A program made the translations under genes and the position numbers. Positions 57,893 through 64,000 of a DNA stretch of 64,000 bases are shown here, piece by piece (position 1 is the first letter of the stretch; the number at the start of each line of letters is the position of its first letter). The stretch is from Phallusia mammillata (Eukaryota; Chordata; Ascidiacea; Phlebobranchia; Ascidiidae), in contig QLIY01000183.1 in assembly GCA_003260075.1 (NCBI GenBank), forward strand, positions 1-64,000, given 5' to 3'. Under the pieces are notes generated by a model. It was given only the letters and a program-made list of their open reading frames with translations, did not search any database and was not told the origin of the DNA.

Positions 57893-60202
57893 TTAAACTT
57901 CATTTTCCTCAGCGATTCCCTCCATGGTTGAAACGAACAACCGATCAGCATTAACATCGATCACATAAGAATCGAACACTGAATCTGCCATCGCACTTTC
58001 CGACTTGTCGCTCAATTGTGCTGACTCATTATTAGTCGGCAATTTCGTGTTGGAATTCACATCGGAAGTAGTTGGAACGTTTTCGCTGAAGCCTTTGCTC
58101 GACTTGCTTTTAGATTCGGTCTCAGTACTTGCGCTGGTCAGACGCGATTTATTTGAAGAAATCCCGCTGACTTTGGTGCTCTGTGCGTTGAACTGGGTAC
58201 TTTCACGACGCAGCTGGTTAAGACGACTCCTTGTCGAATGAAAGTTTTTACGGATGTAGCCGAGACATTGTGTTATTCCCATTTTTGCCGCCAGTTCGCT
58301 GTACATGTCGTGCACTTCACCACGAAAATCCTTGTTCCTTGTGTTGTAGATGAACACGTTCCACAGGCTGTTCGAGACTAAAATCACCACGGCAACAAAC
58401 TCAGATGACGCAAACACCAACGCCGATGTTAAATCCAGCTGTCTGGGTTGAGAAAATTGAGTTTTCGGTAATCCTGAAAATGAAGCAGCGAGTACGACGA
58501 TTGAAGGCAGCAAACATGCAGTGAATACTCCGACCATGATTGTCAGGGTTTTTGCGAGTCGAGCTTCAAGGTATTCGTTACGTCTGCGGGACCTCGATGA
58601 AATATGTCTGCGGACCCGCGCGTGTTGCTTCGCCATCATATAAGTAGCAACTGTGGACGTCCAAACCAATAGAAAGGGAATGAACAATGCAAGTGCGTAC
58701 ATTATAACCGCTTCTTGTCCGACTGAGCTGATGAGCACAGAAGCAACGAGGTTGTATTCAACCTGGGGCACGAAGAGTGGAAGACTTGCAAACAAGAAAG
58801 CAACCACCCAAATAACCACACAGAGAATACGAGCAAGTTTCTCAGCCTCGTGTTGGTTGTACTTCAACGGTTTAAAAACTGCCCTGAATCGGTCGATGCT
58901 TGCCACCATTAAAGTGTAAACTGAAACTACAAACGATGTGAGAGTAAAGAAGCCAACGAAGTCAATGTAACTGTATGAGATATGCTTGACGAAATCACCC
59001 GTCTGTTTGCGAATAGATATGTTAGTTGATGCGTTCACGTTTATACTTCCGTTGACAAGTGGGAATCCAATCACTTTCGTATCCACAGCTGCTTCGACTG
59101 ACGGCCACACGAGCACCCCAAGTGTACTAATGAAAGTTGGAACAACTATCACACCAACGATGAGGTCAGCACAGGCCAATGACAGCTTGTAAACGGACTG
59201 GCTGTTCCGGAGCTTTTCGTTGCGACGAAATACTGCAATCACTGTGACGTTGGCTGTTATGATGGCGATGGACAGGATGATTAACCCAATGAAAATGATA
59301 ACAATGTTGGCACGGCATCTGTAAATGCAAAACAAATGTGTCTATATTTGTACTTTAATTGTAGGAATTTTTCGCAAGTGAGGTAGTATACCTAGCGCTC
59401 AAGCAGTTCCAGATGTCAATCACGTCCCCCCCCCCGATGGACAGGATGATTAACCCAATGAAAATGATAACAATGTTGGCACGACATCTGTAAATGCAAA
59501 AACGTGTGTTTCCTTATTTGTACTTTAATTGGAGGAATTTTTAGCAAGTAAGGTAGTATACCTAGCGCTTATGCAGTTCCAGATGTCAATCACGCCGTTC
59601 CGGTATGACGCGTCATCCGTTCCGCACCAGTTGAGTTCACAGAAAGGCAAATTCGGTGCGACAGCCTCGTGATATTTGCCAAACTTCTCATCGGATCTTT
59701 CCTTCTCGAACAAGGCGAGTTGAGTGCAGGGTCGCAAAAGTTGCTCGATGTTAAGACGTGACGAGTCGAGCTGACCAACCATCGCTTGCCACGTCAACGA
59801 ACTCACAGACTGTGGAAGAAGACGTGACACTTCGCTCCGACATGAACTTTCAAACTCTGTTTGGTTGCAAAAGTACAGATAAACTGTTTTTGCAAACGGA
59901 TTGAAATCGAAAGTCGGGTTTCTGCATTCGTTGGCGAACTGTGGACATTGCCACGATTTTAACATGAGCATGTACGTCGTAAGGTAGGATGCTCCATTTC
60001 GCCATTGAAACATCATCCAATCTTCCGATATATTGCAGCAGTATAGTTGGTACGCCCTATTGCCCGGCAAATAACCAGGAGCAAAACCGCAATCCACCTC
60101 TGCTATACTTTGCAACGTATCCTGGCCATGACTTGTACTGACCATACAGATCAGGAAAATGGCCACAGCGATTAATAGGGAACTTCTAAATCCTGCTAGC
60201 AT
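57893..60202 (-). CDS. Rhodopsin-type GPCR with 11-Cys ectodomain (paralogue 2)
   Basis: Exon 1 59562-60202 and exon 2 57893-59318, together 688 aa. A signal peptide (about 1-26, ending 'STSHGQ') precedes an ectodomain with cysteines C-x16-CC-x29-C-x6-C-x18-C-x8-C and a second group 'PFCELNWCG...IWNC', matching paralogue 1. Helices follow: 'IFIGLIILSIAIITANVTVI', helix 3 'TLMVASIDRF' (DRF for DRY), a long third loop with 'RRHISSRSRRRNEYLEARLA', helix 7 'NSLWNVFIYNTRNKDF'. A Ser/Thr-rich cytoplasmic tail of about 130 residues follows and is likely phosphorylated. N-glycosylation sites are frequent in the first extracellular loop. A poly-C join (59267-59594) doubles the exon1-intron-exon2 junction; within either copy the true intron is only about 70 bases. 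Head-to-head with paralogue 3. Confidence 0.9.
59267..59594. repeat. Poly-C junction duplicating a splice junction
   Basis: Copy A 59267-59425 and copy B 59436-59594 around C at 59426-59435 (ten). Each copy holds the end of exon 1, the donor, a ~70-base intron, the acceptor and the start of exon 2 of the GPCR. Differences are concentrated in the intron. Confidence 0.92.
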
Positions 60203-60655
60203 TTTTGCTTATTGAAAATCTGAAAAAAGTAAAACTGGTTTTAATAAACACAAACTTTTACAGCAAATTTTCTCCACCTTTTTGTGTTTTCCCGATGTGA
60301 GTAGAACATGCTTAAGCAAAGCTACCTTTAATCTGGGTGTCATTACAAATTAGTTCAGTGTGCAGAAAAAGAAAAAAAAATGCTTTAAAATAAACAATAG
60401 TTTTCGTGGGCCGTAGTAGAACAACAGAGATAACGTCACAACCCTTACATCCCGGAAAGGAAGCGGAAGTTGTTATGTCACGTTGTATAAAGGTGGGCAA
60501 CGTCACACAAAACCTGAAAGTTTCTTTGCCCTGTCTCAAAACTGATTTAAGGCGCTAAGAATATCGTGCGCCTGTGTATGTCGCCTTGTGATGATGACCT
60601 TTGATTTATCAAGTTAACCTTTTCCCTTTTTTGCTTCTCACAACGTCATAACATT

Positions 60656-60904
60656 TCATACTCGAAATGATTTTATTGCAATGATGTCCTTGTGATATTC
60701 ATTTCTGAAAAAACTAAACCCAACCCTACCTTCGCAGATAAATAGAATTTCACATTTCGAAATGTCCTTTCGTCTCCCCCCCCCCTCATACTCGAAATGA
60801 TTTTATTGCAATGATGTCCTTGTGATATTCATTGCTGAACAAACTAAACCCAACCCTACCTTGGCAGATAAATAGAATTTCAAATTTCGAAATGTCCTTT
60901 CGTC
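60656..60904. repeat. Poly-C junction with flanking duplication
   Basis: Copy A 60656-60775 and copy B 60786-60904 around C at 60776-60785 (ten), with about four substitutions. Confidence 0.92.
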
Positions 60905-63230
60905 CGTCCAATATTTCATTCTATACCCAAATAATAGAAGTAGGGCTTCGTACCGTCTAATATAAGGTATAATATAATGAGGCCTATGTGTTCCGAGAAA
61001 GTTATAAGAGTCACGTTATTGCGAACGGGTTAAAACTTTCCGTTTTCATCTCTTTTCTGGTTCGAGTAAGATCACGGGGTTCGCAGAGCAGACCCTTCGT
61101 CGTCTCACGCCCCCGGTTCGACAGTCGGTCATAAAGAATCATACAGGGCACTTGTGCTAAACATAAACTGGCACGATAATGCTAAAAACATATTGCTTAA
61201 GAAGATGGAAGTAGACTGCCAGGAAATTGTGATCGGTTTAACTCAATTATCATTTTAGTTTTTATTGGTAGTGCTAAGAACCTGATGTTAGTCATTCCTT
61301 TTTAAGGACATTATTTTGCGAAATTAAAACTGGATAAAGTATTGAAAAGAGCACTAGCTGCAAAACGCGCAAACTCTGGTTATTGTCGGCATTCTGTAAG
61401 CATTTTCATTCAGCACGACGTGGAAAAGTCTAGTTTTGCGGCGGGATTCGAAACCCGGCTGGAAAAACCTGCGGTNCACCAAACTCGGGCCCGTGGGTTG
61501 AAATTAACCGTTGAAAATTAATTTAATACAATATTTTCCGCAACAACATGTAAGATTAAGATCACCTAGTTTTACAAGGCGCATAAAAATCCAAAAATCG
61601 TTTGTTACGTCACAGAAGTTACTAAAAGTATCAATGACTTTGTTATTGTTCGCGAATATATGCATTTGATCTGTTGATTATGATGCAATAAATGACTAAC
61701 GCAAGCATATGAGATTTTTCAAAATTCCACACGATTTTACTTTCTCATGACTATTCAACTCAATAAGATTGCAGTATACCTTTAAGGTCCCAACCAAATC
61801 GCTTCGCTTCAAGTATTTCGATTAAACAATAACTTTTTTGTTAATGTTGGGCACAAAACATCATTATAAAAATAACAGCGGGGGAAATTCGAACTTGATG
61901 ATTTACTTCAGTGGGAAACCACACAAAAAAGGTTAAGAACCACTGGCTTAGTTAATAGCATGCTGTTTGAAAACATATTCGCGTATGTGGTAAACGTAAA
62001 TTAAACACGACGCTAATACTAGTATGTTTTACAATTGGGAAACAGTGCTGAGACTGGGGAAGGCAAAATTAGGCGTTTTTAATTGAGTTTTGAAGTATTT
62101 CTGACATTCTGAAACAAATCTGCCAGTTTAATATCAGCTAAGCTTATAGTCTATTATCCTTGCTGTATATTATGTTAAAATCGAAATCTCGATAAATAAT
62201 TTTGTTTCTACGTTTATATTTCGAATTAAAAATGATGTAAGGGGCACCAAATTGTTTTAGTGCTTAGGGCCTCTAATGGTGTTAATCCGGCCCTGCGTGT
62301 CAGTAAAACTTTTGTTTCATGCGAAAACACTTCACTGCTGTTGCTTTGAAGTGCGTCACACCCTGTTGACATCACCATTTCTTATCCGGTTGTAGTGAGA
62401 TGGTGAGACTTGATCACATATGATGACTAACCGATAAAGAGTTACAACGCATGCAGGTGAAATCATCTTTCTACTACATTTGTTTTGTCTATCTTATGTC
62501 GCAATTAAATATGCTGGTTTCATTTTTACATTTGCAATCATTGCAGTTTATGCAAAAATAAATCCATGAGCTTAATAAATTTATGCAAACATTTGGTAAA
62601 TGAAACGAAAAACGAAACTGCTTGGAATTATCCCGGGTTTGCAGTTGCAGTTATTTTTATTCGTGTTTAATTAATCTTTCCGTATTCCTCTCACGCTATT
62701 CTTCCACGAACAACGTGCTTATTTTATTACGTAATTGCTGCATGATGGAACCTCCCTAATGTGAAGGAGATAACCTGAAGAAGAACACACAAGTTCGGGG
62801 AAAACTTCAAGTTAACTTCAAGTTTGTGGGCGAGGTCAATAATTTTTCTTTTTTTAATTGCACAGGAATAAGACAATTCGACATACTTCAACGTACTTCA
62901 ACGTTTATGCACCTTTAGAACATTTGAAATACAACTAAGCTTAGTCGTTTTTGGTCACAGTGTTTTTAGAGTCTGTTTTATGTGCTTACAAGCTTTAAAA
63001 CATGTTTTGTAAGTGAGTGGATAATATCTGCAAGATGTTCGCCGCAGTAATTCTGTGTTTTTAGCCTATATGTCATGTACTACTTTAGTGAGCCTTCCAT
63101 ATGTGTCAGCAGTGCAGAATTAAATCAAGACCTAATGCTTCGAAAAATTACCCGAAATAGAAATATACCGTGCATGAGGTGAGTAAATTAGAGCAGAACG
63201 TGTAGCGACGAAGTGGTGCGCGTATAAAAG

Positions 63231-63237
63231 CCAACCT
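63231..63237 (+). promoter_or_regulatory. TATA box, candidate promoter of GPCR paralogue 3
   Basis: GTATAAAAG in a GC-richer context ('GGTGCGCGTATAAAAGCC'), 460 bases before the paralogue 3 start. A pyrimidine tract and AG ('TTTTTTTTCTACTTTAAG', about 63636-63653) would allow a 5' UTR intron between them. Confidence 0.45.
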
Positions 63238-63696
63238 CGATGTTTATGTGCACGTGTTGAGGGAACCTCAGACAACAAGTTGCAAACGGTGACACATGTT
63301 GCTGTGATTCAGTGTCTCTCAGCTAAAAACATCGAACTACGCAAATGCAATTAAGAATCACCAACCTATATCAAGTTGCGTGTTGCGTAACAGCCCAGTT
63401 TGTCAGGCAATATTGTTTCTCAGAAGTCTGTGACTTGAGCACACCTATTGTTTTGTTGTCGGGTTGAGACTATTTCGCAGGGGCAAACAATGCATTTGGT
63501 AACACCAATAAGACGGATATAGTTATACAATGTTGAAAGGTTGGAGAACGTTGTATACTATAAAGTACACACCGATGGATGGAAGTTAAATCAGGAAAGG
63601 CATAGGTTTACGATACTACTATGTCATCTACAAGCTTTTTTTTCTACTTTAAGATCATTTATTTCCAAGATAATTGAAATTGAAGCATTCTATAAC

Positions 63697-64000
63697 ATGA
63701 AAGTTTTTCTGTGTCTGCTGCTTGGTCTGGCATTTGCGAGAAGTTCAATGCAATCCCACTTGGATTTGGAGACCGAAATAAATCGATGTGGCTTTGCTCC
63801 CGGTTACCGACCTGGAAACGAAACCTTCCAACTACATTGTTGCAACGTCAGTGAAACCAACATGCTCAAAAACTGGAAGAAAGGTTCCTTATACCTCACG
63901 ACGTATTTGCTCAACTTAAAATCGTGGCAATGTCCTCAGTTCGCCAACGAATGCAATAAACCGACTTTCGATTTTAATCCGTTTTCAAAAACAGTTTATC
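63697..64000 (+). CDS. GPCR paralogue 3, N-terminal part (cut by window end)
   Basis: Open from ATG 63697 to the window end, 101 codons. Signal peptide 'MKVFLCLLLGLAFARSS', then 'CGFAPGYRPGNETFQLHCCN', 'SLYLTTYLLNLKSWQCPQFA' and 'NECNKPTFDFNPFSKTVY', closely matching the ectodomain of paralogue 2 (first five of the 11 cysteines with the same spacing). The transmembrane part must lie beyond the window. Too short at this edge for simple ORF calling to show it. By homology a plasma-membrane receptor; the ligand is unknown. Confidence 0.88.
   Translation, partial: MKVFLCLLLGLAFARSSMQSHLDLETEINRCGFAPGYRPGNETFQLHCCNVSETNMLKNWKKGSLYLTTYLLNLKSWQCPQFANECNKPTFDFNPFSKTVY

Larger units (their letters stand above)
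60203..63696. other. Region between divergent GPCR paralogues
   Basis: No gene recognised. Holds a poly-C junction (60656-60904), an ambiguous base n at 61477, right-hand termini of decayed DNA elements (GGTTAAGAACCACTG ending 61945; TTAATCCGGCCCTG near 62283-62296) and a TATA box at 63231 before paralogue 3. Confidence 0.5.

Noticed and set aside
61420-61510. tRNA-like B box (complement GGTTTCGAATCCCG)
   Set aside because: No acceptor stem or anticodon arm could be folded around it; at most a tRNA-SINE remnant, and it contains an n.
1-64000. CRISPR array, phage or bacterial system
   Set aside because: Introns, MITEs and animal genes throughout; the short repeats are tandem or dispersed eukaryotic repeats without spacer structure.

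Overview
The window is nuclear DNA of an animal with short, intron-rich genes. The recognisable proteins (an ASCL3-type achaete-scute bHLH factor, TRAM1, eIF2B delta, histone H2B, rhodopsin-type GPCRs), GT-AG introns of about 50-1,500 bp, AT-rich sequence and many small hAT-type elements fit a tunicate. Ciona is my best guess. Paired copies of the same locus differ by about 4-5%, which fits a very heterozygous species such as C. savignyi. The species is inference; the gene identities rest on exon-by-exon translation.

Layout: 1-3895 is a long inverted-repeat element. 3896-10100 holds no recognisable gene but has an intact hAT element. 10111-11886 (+) is the ASCL3-like gene (3 exons). 11887-20648 is a gene desert. 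20649-28737 (-) is TRAM1 (10 exons, 378 aa). 29636-32436 (-) is an unrecognised 390-aa gene (8 exons, one intron apparently only 30 nt). 33424-36262 (+) is an ER-membrane thioredoxin-like protein (7 exons, 318 aa). 39141-42707 (+) is a TGN38/TGOLN2-like type I membrane protein with a large 14-residue tandem repeat. 45107-50095 (-) is EIF2B4 (11 exons, 479 aa). 51762-52121 (-) is an intronless H2B with a poly(A) signal. 53802 to the end is a cluster of three paralogous GPCR genes (+, -, and + truncated by the window) sharing an unfamiliar ectodomain with 11 cysteines.

Several genes serve the secretory pathway (TRAM1 at the translocon, the thioredoxin-like ER protein, the TGN38-like protein). 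I see no operon and no functional cluster except the GPCR paralogues.

The sequence itself carries a systematic signature. At 21 places a run of about ten C (or G) sits exactly between two near-identical copies of 65-250 bp. The runs are G up to 7.4 kb and C from 9.7 kb on. This looks like unmerged overlaps between contigs (largely two haplotypes) joined by a fixed 10-base spacer. It duplicates splice junctions, a start codon and transmembrane helix 4 of one GPCR, and it shifts frames in two genes, so those genes must be read with the junctions removed.
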